The position numbers and the translations under genes were made by a program. The notes beneath the pieces are model-generated. The model worked only from the letters and a program-made list of their open reading frames with translations. It had not been told where the DNA came from and did no database searches. This document shows, one piece after another, positions 45,610 through 53,571 of a stretch of 64,000 nucleotides of DNA (position 1 is its first letter; each line of letters begins with the position of its first letter). The stretch comes from Prauserella aidingensis (GTDB lineage: Bacteria; Actinomycetota; Actinomycetes; Mycobacteriales; Pseudonocardiaceae): assembly GCF_024171865.1 (NCBI RefSeq), contig NZ_JAMTCN010000001.1:372001-436000 (forward strand), in the 5' to 3' direction.

Positions 45610-45628
45610 GCCACCGGGGTCCGGTGGC
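45610..45628 (-). terminator. Short hairpin after DUF2236 gene
   Basis: Perfect 8-bp inverted repeat GCCACCGG (45610-45617) and CCGGTGGC (45621-45628) with a 3-nt loop, 46 bp downstream of the DUF2236 stop. Confidence 0.6.
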
Positions 45629-45674
45629 GCTGCCGGTCCGTTGCCGTCGTCACCGGTCCGCGCCGGATCGTGCG

Positions 45675-46757
45675 TCAGCCCGCGGGCCGGTGTTCGGCGG
45701 GCACGTAGTGGGTGGGCCGCGACCGCTCGGCCACGGGCGGCAGGTTCCGCGGCGGGGTCTCGACGGTGGGCGTTCCCGCAGGGTCCCTGCCGAGCGCGCG
45801 CCGCCAACCCGCCCTCGCCCGCGGATGGTACCGACGCTGCCACGGGACGAACCGGAACGCGAGCCCGATCGCCTTTCCCACCAGCCGGTGCACCCGCTGG
45901 TCGCGCGGCGACCACGGGTAGCCGAGGCGGGTGCGCACGGGTTCGTCGTACATGCCGACCGTCAGCCACACGAAGCCGCGATGCACCAGCGGCCGGACGA
46001 GTGTCCACAGGGGACGCGGCAGCCACTTCAGCAGTGGCGGCCTGCCGATCCGCGAGATGTCGAGGACGTCGCGTGTGGCCTTGTTGTCCTCGAGCACGTC
46101 CCGGCACATGCGGTCCCAGTACTCCTGGAAGTCCTCCCAGGTGGCCGGGACCGGGCGCATCGACATGCCGTACATCCGGTACCAGCGCTTGTGTTCGTCG
46201 AACAGCTGCCGCCGCTGCGCCTCGGTGAGCCCGCCCATGAAGTTCTCGGCGATGATCAGCGTGCTGACGAAGAAGGTCGCGTGCGCCCAGTAGAACGTGC
46301 CGGGGTTCAGGGCGTGGTAGCGGCGGCCGAACTCGTCGGTGCCCTTGATCGTGTCGTGGTAACCGCGCACCTCGAGCGCCGTGGCGTGGGCACGCGGGCC
46401 GTCGTAGATCACCCCGCCGATCGGGTACAGCGAGCGGAACAGCCGTTCCCAGCGTTCGTCGAAGAACCGGGAGTGCTCCTCGACACCGGCCCCGAGTTCG
46501 GGGTGCATGTTCTGCATGCTCCCCGCCCACAGGGCGATGAGCAGCCCTCGCCAGTCGCCGAAGATCCGCCAGGTCAGCGAGTCCGGCCCCAGCGGCTCGG
46601 GGGCGTGTCGGGCAGTGGCGGCGTACGGCGCGGCCGTGTGCACGTCGGAGGCCGGGGCCACGTCGGAGGCCGGGTCCGCCGCCTGTTCGCCCGCGGAGTC
46701 CCGTGCAGACGGTGCGTGCGGGGACGGCACGCCGTCGCGGGAGCGGCTCTGCGTCAT
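45675..46757 (-). CDS. DUF2236 oxygenase family protein (MpaB/rubber-oxygenase-like)
   Basis: A 360-aa member of the family that contains latex clearing protein and the mycophenolic acid oxygenase MpaB (b-type haem oxygenases). Conserved-looking parts are WRIFGDWRGLLIALWAGSMQNMHPELGAGVEEHSRFF, GVIYDGPRAHATALEVRGYHDTIKG and YHALNPGTFYWAHATFFVS. The N-terminal 50 residues are Ala/Asp/Pro-rich with a duplicated ASDVAPASDV caused by an 18-bp repeat. No signal peptide. Substrate is unknown. ATG 46757 with TTGGAG upstream; divergent from a TetR gene with a palindromic site between. Confidence 0.88.
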   Translation of the reverse strand: MTQSRSRDGVPSPHAPSARDSAGEQAADPASDVAPASDVHTAAPYAATARHAPEPLGPDSLTWRIFGDWRGLLIALWAGSMQNMHPELGAGVEEHSRFFDERWERLFRSLYPIGGVIYDGPRAHATALEVRGYHDTIKGTDEFGRRYHALNPGTFYWAHATFFVSTLIIAENFMGGLTEAQRRQLFDEHKRWYRMYGMSMRPVPATWEDFQEYWDRMCRDVLEDNKATRDVLDISRIGRPPLLKWLPRPLWTLVRPLVHRGFVWLTVGMYDEPVRTRLGYPWSPRDQRVHRLVGKAIGLAFRFVPWQRRYHPRARAGWRRALGRDPAGTPTVETPPRNLPPVAERSRPTHYVPAEHRPAG

Positions 46758-46770
46758 CGTCGACTCCAAT

Positions 46771-46790
46771 GTGACTACGGCCGTTGTCAC
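46771..46790. promoter_or_regulatory. 20-bp palindrome between DUF2236 and TetR genes
   Basis: Arms GTGAC (46771-46775) and GTCAC (46786-46790) flank the perfect 8-bp palindrome ACGGCCGT (46777-46784); 18 of 20 positions are symmetric. Located 14 bp from the DUF2236 start and 56 bp from the TetR start, it is the likely TetR operator. Confidence 0.65.
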
Positions 46791-46845
46791 CTTCGTCGGT
46801 CACGGTACGGTCGACAACGTTCGTGGTCAATCGAGGGAAGCTGAC

Positions 46846-47457
46846 ATGACTGCCGAAAGCCGCACCTGGGCGGGCACCACCCTGGCCGACCGCAAGGCCA
46901 CCCGCAGGCGCCGACTGCTGGACTCCGGGCTGACCCTGCTCGGCTCCGAGGACAGTGCCGCCCTGAGCGTGCGCGCCGTCTGCCGTCACAGCAGGCTCAC
47001 CGAGCGCTACTTCTACGAGAACTTCGCCGACCGCGACGAGCTCATCGTCGCCGTCTACGACGAGCTGACCTCCGAGGCCCACCGCGTACTCGTCGACGCC
47101 GTGGCGGCCGCGCCCACCGACGACCGGCCCGCCCGCGCCCGTGCCGCGGTCACCGCCTTCGTCGAGCTGATCATCGACGATCCCCGCAAGGGGCGGGTGC
47201 TGCTGCTCGCGCCGCTCACCCACCCGGCACTGAGCCGCAGCGGCGTGCAGCGCATCCCGATGTTCGCCGGGCTGGTCCGCGACGAACTCTCCGCCAACGT
47301 CGACGAGGAGGACCGCGCGATGACCGCCACCGCGCTGGTCGGCGGACTCGCCAACCTGTTCACGGCCTACCTGGACGGCACGCTCGACGTCGACCGCGAA
47401 CGACTCGTCGTCCACTGCGTCAAACTCGTCCTCGGCATCGACGCCCTCCACAGCTGA
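46846..47457 (+). CDS. TetR family transcriptional regulator
   Basis: A 203-aa TetR regulator: ADRKATRRRRLLDSGLTLLGSEDSAALSVRAVCRHSRLTERYFYENFADRDELI is the HTH region. The C-terminal domain includes RGRVLLLAP-like KGRVLLLAPLTHPALSR, seen in regulators of DUF2236 genes. GAGGGA upstream of ATG 46846. It probably controls the divergent DUF2236 gene through the 20-bp palindrome. Confidence 0.88.
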   Translation: MTAESRTWAGTTLADRKATRRRRLLDSGLTLLGSEDSAALSVRAVCRHSRLTERYFYENFADRDELIVAVYDELTSEAHRVLVDAVAAAPTDDRPARARAAVTAFVELIIDDPRKGRVLLLAPLTHPALSRSGVQRIPMFAGLVRDELSANVDEEDRAMTATALVGGLANLFTAYLDGTLDVDRERLVVHCVKLVLGIDALHS

Positions 47458-47462
47458 ACTGT

Positions 47463-47489
47463 CCGCAGCGGAACCCTCTCCGGCTGCGG
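47463..47489. terminator. Hairpin between convergent genes
   Basis: Inverted repeat CCGCAGC (47463-47469) and GCTGCGG (47483-47489), 13-nt loop, between the TetR gene and dmpG. Confidence 0.5.
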
Positions 47490-47526
47490 CCTGTACAGCC
47501 GGACGTTCCACGGCCGGATCCACCGC

Positions 47527-48555
47527 TCACGCGCCCGCGACGTTCTTCTTCTCCTCGACCAGTTCGAGCGCGATGTCGATGATCATGTCCTCCTGGCCGC
47601 CGACGTAGCGCCGCTCACCCACGCGGTAGAGGATCTCGTGGGCGGGCACGCCGTAGCGCTCCGCGGCACGTTCGGCGTGCAGCAGAAAACTCGAGTACAC
47701 GCCCGCGAAGCCCTGCACGATCGAGGAACGGTCCATCACGGGCAGCCGCGTGATGAACGGCTTGACCACGGTGTCCGCCGCGTCCATCAGCGCATCCTTG
47801 TCGACGCCCGTCTCGACACCGAGTCGTTCGAACGTCGCGGCGAGCACCTCGGTCGGCGAGTTTCCCGCGCCGGCACCCAGTGCGACGAGCGACCCGTCGA
47901 TCTGGCGGGCGCCCGCGCGGTGGGCCAGGACCGAGTTGGCCACGCCGAAGCTGAGGTTCTGGTGCCCGTGGTAGCCGACCTGCGCGTCATCGCCGAGTTC
48001 GGCGACCAGAGCGGCGACCCGGTCGGACGCGTCCTCGAGGATGAGGGCGCCTGCGGAGTCGACGACGTACACGCACTGACAGCCGGCGTCGGCCATGATC
48101 CGCGCCTGCTTCGCCAGCGTCTCCGGCTCCGCCATGTGCGAGAGCATCAGGAATCCGACCGTCTCCAGCCCGAGATCCCTGGCGGCCGTGAAGTGCTGCA
48201 CCGACACGTCGGCCTCGGTGCAGTGCGTCGCGATGCGCACCGCGCCCGCGCCGAGATCCGCCGCGGCGCGCAGGTCGGTCACCGTGCCGAGCCCGGGCAG
48301 CAACAGCACCGCGATGCGCGCCCGGCGCGCCTCCTCGACGGCCGCGGCGATCAACGTACGTTCGTCGACGAGGGAGAAGCCGTAGTTGAACGTCGACCCG
48401 CCGAGGCCGTCGCCGTGGGTCACCTCGACGAGGGACACCCCGGCGTCGTCCAGCGCCCGCACGGTGTCGCGCACGTGCTGTTCGGTGAACCGGTGCGCCA
48501 TCGCGTGGCTGCCGTCGCGCAGGGTCGTGTCGACGATCCGAACCGGGGCCGTCAT
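47527..48555 (-). CDS. dmpG: 4-hydroxy-2-oxovalerate aldolase
   Basis: A 342-aa divalent-metal aldolase splitting 4-hydroxy-2-oxoacids to pyruvate plus an aldehyde, a late step of meta-cleavage pathways (aromatics, steroids). Signature residues: [18 protein letters not shown], the metal-binding [14 protein letters not shown], and [19 protein letters not shown]. Normal length. It overlaps dmpF by 4 bp (ATGA), as in channelling aldolase-dehydrogenase complexes. The partner hydratase is not adjacent. HsaF (steroid) is an equally possible name. Confidence 0.94.
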   Translation of the reverse strand: MTAPVRIVDTTLRDGSHAMAHRFTEQHVRDTVRALDDAGVSLVEVTHGDGLGGSTFNYGFSLVDERTLIAAAVEEARRARIAVLLLPGLGTVTDLRAAADLGAGAVRIATHCTEADVSVQHFTAARDLGLETVGFLMLSHMAEPETLAKQARIMADAGCQCVYVVDSAGALILEDASDRVAALVAELGDDAQVGYHGHQNLSFGVANSVLAHRAGARQIDGSLVALGAGAGNSPTEVLAATFERLGVETGVDKDALMDAADTVVKPFITRLPVMDRSSIVQGFAGVYSSFLLHAERAAERYGVPAHEILYRVGERRYVGGQEDMIIDIALELVEEKKNVAGA

Positions 48556-49487
48556 GCGTACACCGCCTTCGTCGAGGGGCCACTGTCGGCGCCGAGGAGT
48601 CGCTCCGCCATGAGCTCGCCGATGCGCGCCGCCGCGGCCGTCATGATGTCCAGGTTGCCGGCGTAGGTCGGCAGGTAGTCGCCGTTGCCTGCCACTTCGA
48701 GGAACACGCCCACCCGGGCGCGGCCGTTCCAGTCGGGTCTCGGGTCGTCGAACTGCGGTTCGGCCTTCACCGTGTAGCCGGGAACGTACTCCTGCACCCG
48801 GCGCGCGGTGTCGTGAATGGACTGTGCGATGGCCGCCCTGTCGGCGTCCGGGTCGATCGCGCAGAACACGGTGTCCCGCATGATCATCGGCGGTTCCATC
48901 GGGTTGATGATGATGATCGCCTTGCCGCGTTCAGCCCCGCCGACCACTTCGAGCCCCCGTGCGGTCGTCTCCGTGAACTCGTCGATGTTGGCGCGCGTGC
49001 CGGGCCCCGCCGACCGTGACGACACGGACGCCACGATCTCCGCGTACGGCACGTCGGTGACACTGCTGACGGCGTGCACGATCGGGATGGTCGCCTGCCC
49101 GCCACAGGTGATCATGTTCACGTTGGGCACCTCGAGGTGCTCCGGCGGGGCCACGACGGGGCACGTGAACGGGCCGGTCGCCGCCGGGGTCAGGTCGATC
49201 GCCCGGATGCCGGCCTCGGCGTAGCGCGGCGCGGCGGCCAGGTGCGCCTTCGCCGAGGTCGCGTCGAAGACCAGGTCCGGAGTCTCGTCGCGGTCCAGCA
49301 GCCAGTCGACGCCACCCGCCGAGGCCTCGACCCCGAGCGCCTCCGCACGGGCGAGACCCTCCGAGGCCGGATCGACGCCCACCATGTACCGCACGTCGAC
49401 GAGGTCGCTCCGTTGCAGTTTCGCGAGCAGGTCGGTGCCGATGTTGCCGGGGCCGACGATCGCGGCCACCGCTCGAGGTGTGGTCAT
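48552..49487 (-). CDS. dmpF: Acylating acetaldehyde (propanal) dehydrogenase
   Basis: A 311-aa NAD-dependent enzyme converting acetaldehyde or propanal to the acyl-CoA, forming a channelling complex with DmpG. Nucleotide site [17 protein letters not shown], catalytic Cys in [16 protein letters not shown], and [14 protein letters not shown] are visible. It is the first gene of a two-gene operon divergent from an IclR regulator with a 40-bp shared promoter region. Confidence 0.94.
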   Translation of the reverse strand: MTTPRAVAAIVGPGNIGTDLLAKLQRSDLVDVRYMVGVDPASEGLARAEALGVEASAGGVDWLLDRDETPDLVFDATSAKAHLAAAPRYAEAGIRAIDLTPAATGPFTCPVVAPPEHLEVPNVNMITCGGQATIPIVHAVSSVTDVPYAEIVASVSSRSAGPGTRANIDEFTETTARGLEVVGGAERGKAIIIINPMEPPMIMRDTVFCAIDPDADRAAIAQSIHDTARRVQEYVPGYTVKAEPQFDDPRPDWNGRARVGVFLEVAGNGDYLPTYAGNLDIMTAAAARIGELMAERLLGADSGPSTKAVYA

Positions 49488-49506
49488 GGGGATGACGCTC
49501 CGGCAC

Positions 49507-49516
49507 GGCGTACGCC
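49507..49516. promoter_or_regulatory. Palindrome in dmpF/IclR divergent promoter
   Basis: GGCGTACGCC, a perfect 10-bp palindrome in the 40-bp gap between dmpF (start 49487) and the IclR gene (start 49528). Candidate IclR operator. Confidence 0.45.
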
Positions 49517-49527
49517 AGAATCAACGT

Positions 49528-50361
49528 ATGTGTCCCGCTCATCGGAACAACGCGGCTCCGAACAACGCGGCTGCGAACAACGCGACTCGGGACAACGCCG
49601 CCTCCTCGGGTGCGGACGGTGCCGCCGACGGTGTCGCGTCAACGGCCGCTCGGGTGGCGGCGTTGCTCTCGGCGTTCAGAGCCGGCGACGACGCGCTCGG
49701 CGTGTCCGAACTGGCACGGCGCACGGGCGTGCCGAAGTCGACCACACACCGGCTCGCCGCACACCTGACCGACCAGGGACTGCTGGAGCCCGCGGGCAGG
49801 GGCAGACTGCGGCTCGCGCTGAAACTCTTCGAGATCGGCCAGCTCGCCGCGGCCCAACGGGGCCTGGTCGACGCGGCCCGGCCGTACCTCGCCGATCTCC
49901 GCGAGGCGACCCGCAACACGGCACATCTCGCCGTGTTGGAGGGCACCGAGGTCGTCTACCTCGACATCCTCCGCGGGCCCGACGCGCCGACGCTGCCCTC
50001 CCGCGTGGGCGGCCGGTTCCCCGCCCACGCCACGTCCGTCGGCAAGGCGATCCTCGCGTTCTCCTCGCAGTCCGTTGTGGACGGCGTGGTGACCGCGGGC
50101 CTGCCCCGGATCAGCCCGCGGACCGTGACCGCTCCCGGGCTCTTCCGGACCCAGCTGGCGACGATCGCCCGCGACGGGATCGCCTACGACCGTGAGGAAT
50201 CCGGGGTCGGGGTGGTCTGCGCCGGCGCACCACTGGTCGGCTCGGACGGGACCGCCGTCGCCGCGCTCTCGCTGTCCGGCTGGACCAATCGGATGCGGCT
50301 CGACCGTGTCGCCCCCGCCGTCCGCACCGCCGCGCTGACCCTGTCCCGCCTGCTGCCCTGA
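49528..50361 (+). CDS. IclR family transcriptional regulator
   Basis: A 277-aa IclR-type regulator. The winged HTH is at about residues 38-95 (ARVAALLSAFRAGDDALGVSELARRTGVPKSTTHRLAAHL), and the effector domain at about 110-275 (LVDAARPYLADLREATRNTAHLAVLEGTEVVYLDIL, HATSVGKAILAF). The first 30 residues are an unusual Asn/Ala-rich leader from a 15-bp tandem repeat, so a later start is possible. It most likely regulates divergent dmpF-dmpG. Confidence 0.88.
   Translation: MCPAHRNNAAPNNAAANNATRDNAASSGADGAADGVASTAARVAALLSAFRAGDDALGVSELARRTGVPKSTTHRLAAHLTDQGLLEPAGRGRLRLALKLFEIGQLAAAQRGLVDAARPYLADLREATRNTAHLAVLEGTEVVYLDILRGPDAPTLPSRVGGRFPAHATSVGKAILAFSSQSVVDGVVTAGLPRISPRTVTAPGLFRTQLATIARDGIAYDREESGVGVVCAGAPLVGSDGTAVAALSLSGWTNRMRLDRVAPAVRTAALTLSRLLP
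49543..49602. repeat. 15-bp tandem repeat, four copies, in IclR gene
   Basis: Units at 49543, 49558, 49573 and 49588 share the core AACAACGCGGCT (last unit degenerate). In frame they encode NNAA-type pentapeptides. Confidence 0.8.
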
Positions 50362-50376
50362 AAACGACCGCCGCGG

Positions 50377-50418
50377 TTCACACCGCGACATTCACACCGC
50401 GGCGTTCACACCGCGACC
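50377..50418. repeat. 14-bp tandem repeat, three copies, overlapping a stop codon
   Basis: TTCACACCGCG plus three variable bases, at 50377, 50391 and 50405. The third copy contains the stop and last codons of the minus-strand aminotransferase gene; the first two fill the gap to the IclR gene. Confidence 0.8.
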
Positions 50419-51209
50419 GGGGGCTCCGACTCGTAGGCGTCGTGCAGCAGGCTCACCAGCTCGCCGGGGTCTTCCATCGTCGTGTCGGCGATGCGGGCGA
50501 GTCCGACACCAGGACTCCAGGAATTCATGACCACGCCGGCGAGTCCCGCCGTCAGCTCGGTCTCCCCGACCGGCCGCACCACCTGGTCCACACCACGGGC
50601 CGCAAGCCGCCGTTCGACGATCTGCATCGTGACGCCGCGGAGCACCGGCGCCTCGGGCCAGACGACCGTTCGGCCGTCCCGGAACGCCAGATTCCAGATC
50701 GTGGCCTCGCTCAGGTGCCCGGCCGGATCCGCGAACGCGGCATCGTCGAAACCGCGCTCGGCCGCCCGCCGGAGAAATCGGGTCTTCGCGACTTCGCCCA
50801 CGTGTTTGATATGCGGCAGGTGCCGCTGGTACGGCACGACGTCGAGCGCGAGCGGCTCCGCCGACGGCGTCACCGGGTCCGCCACGGTGACCAGGACGTC
50901 GATCTCGTCCGCTCCCCCGCTCTGCAGGAACTCGCCGGGCCGCGTGGTGAGGTGGCACGTGAGGGAGACGTCGGGCGGTGCGGACGCGACGGCCGACGAC
51001 AGCAGCTCGCGGATCCGGCCGTCGGGCAGGTGGTGCCCGAACAGCTCGTCACTCGCGGTCCTGAGCCGGTCGAGGTGCAGGTCGAGCCCACGCACCGCCC
51101 CGTCGCGCACCTGCATGGCCGTGAAGTGCGCGAAACCGGAGAAGGCCAGCGGAGCGAGATCGTCGGCGGTCGCGACACGACCGTTGACGTACGTTGAGAT
51201 GATCGCCAT
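50406..51209 (-). CDS. Class IV aminotransferase/4-amino-4-deoxychorismate lyase-like protein
   Basis: A 267-aa fold-type IV PLP enzyme. The probable cofactor lysine is K135 in LPHIKHVGEVAKTRFLRRAAERGFDDAAF, followed by GHLSEATIWNLAFRDGRTVVWPEAP and GVTMQIVERRL. The N-terminus VNGRVATADDLAPLAFSGFAHFTAMQVRDGAVRG fits the family. It may be an ADC lyase or amino acid aminotransferase; sequence alone does not decide. The start coincides with the expected transcription start of a MerR-type promoter, so the mRNA may be leaderless. Confidence 0.85.
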   Translation of the reverse strand: MAIISTYVNGRVATADDLAPLAFSGFAHFTAMQVRDGAVRGLDLHLDRLRTASDELFGHHLPDGRIRELLSSAVASAPPDVSLTCHLTTRPGEFLQSGGADEIDVLVTVADPVTPSAEPLALDVVPYQRHLPHIKHVGEVAKTRFLRRAAERGFDDAAFADPAGHLSEATIWNLAFRDGRTVVWPEAPVLRGVTMQIVERRLAARGVDQVVRPVGETELTAGLAGVVMNSWSPGVGLARIADTTMEDPGELVSLLHDAYESEPPVAV

Positions 51210-51215
51210 GCCGAC

Positions 51216-51247
51216 AACGTAGGAGTTGACACCAGTGACAAGGGCAA
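51216..51247 (-). promoter_or_regulatory. MerR-type promoter/operator of the class IV aminotransferase
   Basis: On the minus strand, -35 TTGCCC (51242-51247) and -10 TACGTT (51216-51221) are 20 bp apart, the long spacing typical of MerR-activated promoters. Within the spacer TTGACACCAGTGACAA (51226-51241) is a near-perfect dyad. The dyad overlaps the start codon of the divergent merR gene. Confidence 0.55.
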
Positions 51248-51603
51248 ACACGGATGCCCCACTTCGGGTGGGGGACCTCGCCGCCCGTACCGGGGTCAGC
51301 GCCCGACTCCTGCGCTACTACGAGAACCAGGGCGTCCTGCCGGCACGACGGTCCTCGTCCGGGCAGCGCCTGTTCGACGCGACCGCGGTCGACCAGGTGC
51401 TGCGGATCCGGGAGCTCCTGGATGCAGGCCTGCCCCTCCGCGTGATCCGCGAACTGATCGACTGCATCCGCGCGCCGGGGCGCCTCGAGCCGTGCGCAGT
51501 CCCTGTCCTGGCCGAACATCTCACCGAGTACGACTCGCGGATCGCCGAGCTCGTGACCACGCGGGACTCGCTCCAAGGGCTCATCGACGCGTCGGCCGGA
51601 TGA
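51235..51603 (+). CDS. MerR family transcriptional regulator
   Basis: A 122-aa MerR-type protein: LRVGDLAARTGVSARLLRYYENQGVLPARRSSSGQRLFDATAVDQVLRIRELLDAGLPLRVIRELIDCI is HTH plus wing, followed by a coiled-coil dimer helix; no metal-binding cysteine cluster. I prefer GTG 51235 (AGGAG 9 nt upstream) over TTG 51226. Divergent from the class IV aminotransferase with a shared MerR-type operator, so it probably activates that gene and regulates itself. Confidence 0.87.
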   Translation: MTRANTDAPLRVGDLAARTGVSARLLRYYENQGVLPARRSSSGQRLFDATAVDQVLRIRELLDAGLPLRVIRELIDCIRAPGRLEPCAVPVLAEHLTEYDSRIAELVTTRDSLQGLIDASAG

Positions 51604-51700
51604 TCGCCGGCCCGGCCCGGCCCTGCCCGTGTCCGCGCGGCCGATCGCCACGTCCGTGACGTCCACACCGCACCGCGTACGCCTCGCGACCGCCTGCGCC

Positions 51701-51706
51701 TAGGGT
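51701..51706 (+). promoter_or_regulatory. -10 element of a leaderless promoter
   Basis: TAGGGT ends 6 nt before ATG 51713, the usual geometry of actinobacterial leaderless transcripts; no ribosome site is present before the ATG. Confidence 0.55.
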
Positions 51707-51712
51707 GGGCGC

Positions 51713-52111
51713 ATGTCCGACACATCCAGGCCGAGTGACGAGCTGACCGAGTTCTGGCGCGAGCGTCACATCGCGACGTTGACGACGCCGCGCGCCGACG
51801 GCACACCGCACGTCGTCCCCGTGGGTGTGACCGTGGACGAGGAGTTCGCAGTGGCCCGGGTCATCTGCTCCGGCGACAGCGTCAAGGCGCGCAACGTCCG
51901 CCGCGCGGGTCCCGAGGGTGCGTCCGTCGCGGTCAGCCAGGTCGACGGGCGCCGGTGGTCGACGCTCGAGGGACGGGCCGTCGTCCGTGACGACGCCGAT
52001 GCGGTGGCCGAGGCCGAGCGCCGCTACGCCGGGCGCTACCGCACGCCCCGCGTCAACCCGAAACGCGTCGTCCTCGAGATCACGCTCACCCGCAGGCTCG
52101 GCATGCGCTGA
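51713..52111 (+). CDS. PPOX-class (split-barrel) F420/FMN-dependent oxidoreductase
   Basis: A 132-aa flavin/deazaflavin split-barrel protein: DELTEFWRERHIATLTTPRADGTPHVVPVGVTVDEE, then ICSGDSVKARNVRRAGPEGASVAVSQVDGRRWSTLEGRAVV. This is the family annotated as pyridoxamine 5'-phosphate oxidase-like in actinobacteria; many bind F420. Substrate unknown. Likely leaderless, monocistronic. An imperfect GC hairpin (52112-52145) follows. Confidence 0.87.
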   Translation: MSDTSRPSDELTEFWRERHIATLTTPRADGTPHVVPVGVTVDEEFAVARVICSGDSVKARNVRRAGPEGASVAVSQVDGRRWSTLEGRAVVRDDADAVAEAERRYAGRYRTPRVNPKRVVLEITLTRRLGMR

Positions 52112-52162
52112 GCACGCTCCCCGCCCCTCCCGGCCGGGGTCGTGCCCACATGCGCTCGGGGC

Positions 52163-52870
52163 TCAGCCGCCGAACATCGCCCGGAACTGTTCCAACGACG
52201 AGGCACGGTAGACGAAGTTGTTCTCGGTGACCTCGGACAGTGGCGCCGACGGCTCGGCCGAGTACAGATGTCCGGGGTGCACCACCGGGTCGCCGGAGAG
52301 GCGCGCCAGCGCCTGCAGGCTGTGGTACATCGCGTCGGCGTCGCCGCCCGGAAAGTCGGTGCGCCCGCACCCTTCGAGGAACAGCGTGTCACCCGCGACG
52401 AGCTTGTCGCCGACGAGGAAGCACTGGCTGCCGGGCGTGTGCCCGGGCGTGTGCAGCAGCCGGATGCCGACGGCGCCCACCTCGAGCCGGTCGTCGTGTT
52501 CGTGCGCGACGAGGTCGCCGGACACGCCCGTCGTGCGCCGCACCCATTCGGACTCCGCGTCGCTGACGTGCACCGGTACCTGCTCGCGCTCCAGCAACTC
52601 GGCCAGTCCCGGCAGGGAGAACCCCATGAAGTCGCCGCCGACGTGGTCCGGGTGGTGATGCGTGGCGAGCACACCGCTGAGCCGCATGTCGTCGGCGGCG
52701 AGCGTGTCGAGCAGGTCGCCCGCCGCGTACGCCGGGTCGACGACCACGGCCTCCCGCGTCTCGGTGTCCCCGATGAGGTAGGCGAAGTTGCGCATCTGCG
52801 TCGCGACGGGATCGCCCACGGCGAAGTCCCGGCCCGCGAGCAACTGGCGGAAGTACAGCCGATCGGACAT
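52163..52870 (-). CDS. Metallo-beta-lactamase fold hydrolase (glyoxalase II-like)
   Basis: A 235-aa MBL-fold protein. The metal motif HxHxDH is H71-H73-D75-H76 (LATHHHPDHVGGDF), further ligands lie in LLHTPGHTPGSQC and AGDTLFLEGCGRTD, and the terminal His in VVHPGHLYS. It resembles hydroxyacylglutathione-hydrolase-like or persulfide dioxygenase-like actinobacterial proteins, probably acting on mycothiol or other thioesters (inference). Convergent to the PPOX gene. Confidence 0.9.
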   Translation of the reverse strand: MSDRLYFRQLLAGRDFAVGDPVATQMRNFAYLIGDTETREAVVVDPAYAAGDLLDTLAADDMRLSGVLATHHHPDHVGGDFMGFSLPGLAELLEREQVPVHVSDAESEWVRRTTGVSGDLVAHEHDDRLEVGAVGIRLLHTPGHTPGSQCFLVGDKLVAGDTLFLEGCGRTDFPGGDADAMYHSLQALARLSGDPVVHPGHLYSAEPSAPLSEVTENNFVYRASSLEQFRAMFGG

Positions 52871-53055
52871 GGCGCGCAGGCTACCGGTCGCCGCTCCCGG
52901 ATACGTCGCCGCAGTCCCGGGTACCCGTCCCGCCCTGGCCGTGGCGTCGTCCCCGCGCGGCGGCCGTTCGGGCGGTATCGGCGGACGCGGTGCGTGGCCG
53001 GGCGGTCACGGGTGCGACAATTCCCGGACCTGAATCCGCCGGCGAGGAGGGCCCC

Positions 53056-53541
53056 ATGCAGCTCGGACGTGCCGCCGTCGGCGTGGTACTCGGCATCGCG
53101 ATCCTGTTCACCGGGGCGGCCAGCGCGGCGCTCGAACCCGAGCCGGGTGACGCCGCACGGGCGGCCCCGCACCCGCCGCCACACCCGGCATCGCCGCCGG
53201 ACCCGCACCACTCCCCCGACACCGCCCCGGACGCCGCGGGCCCGCACACCGTGCGTATCCACGTGTCCGGTCCGGACGACACGCTCATGCGGGTACTGCG
53301 CGACGACCAGGGCACCCAGGTGGCGCTGGGCGGTGAACCGTTCGACCACTCCTTCACCGAACCGGCGGGCAGCGACGGGCACCTCGGCATCCGGGTGGCC
53401 GCGGCGAGCAAACAGGCAGGCCGCCCCGCCGTGCAGTGCCGCATCACGGTCGACGGCGACGTCGTGGCCAGGGACCGGGCGACCGAGCGGGACGAGACCG
53501 GACTGGCTCAGGTCCAGTGCGCGGTGCCCCGCGGCGTCTGA
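53056..53541 (+). CDS. Secreted hypothetical protein
   Basis: A 161-aa protein with a signal peptide (MQLGRAAVGVVLGIAILFTGAASA, cleavage after ASA-A near residue 24). A His/Pro/Asp-rich linker (about 30-62) precedes a small beta-rich domain that ends in a pattern with two cysteines (VQCRITVDG, VQCAVPRGV), likely disulfide-bonded. Homologues of this small domain occur only in related actinomycetes as far as I can judge. GAGGAGG upstream of ATG 53056. Function unknown. Confidence 0.8.
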   Translation: MQLGRAAVGVVLGIAILFTGAASAALEPEPGDAARAAPHPPPHPASPPDPHHSPDTAPDAAGPHTVRIHVSGPDDTLMRVLRDDQGTQVALGGEPFDHSFTEPAGSDGHLGIRVAAASKQAGRPAVQCRITVDGDVVARDRATERDETGLAQVQCAVPRGV

Positions 53542-53571
53542 CGCGGGTACCGCCGGGCAGACTCGAGGGTC

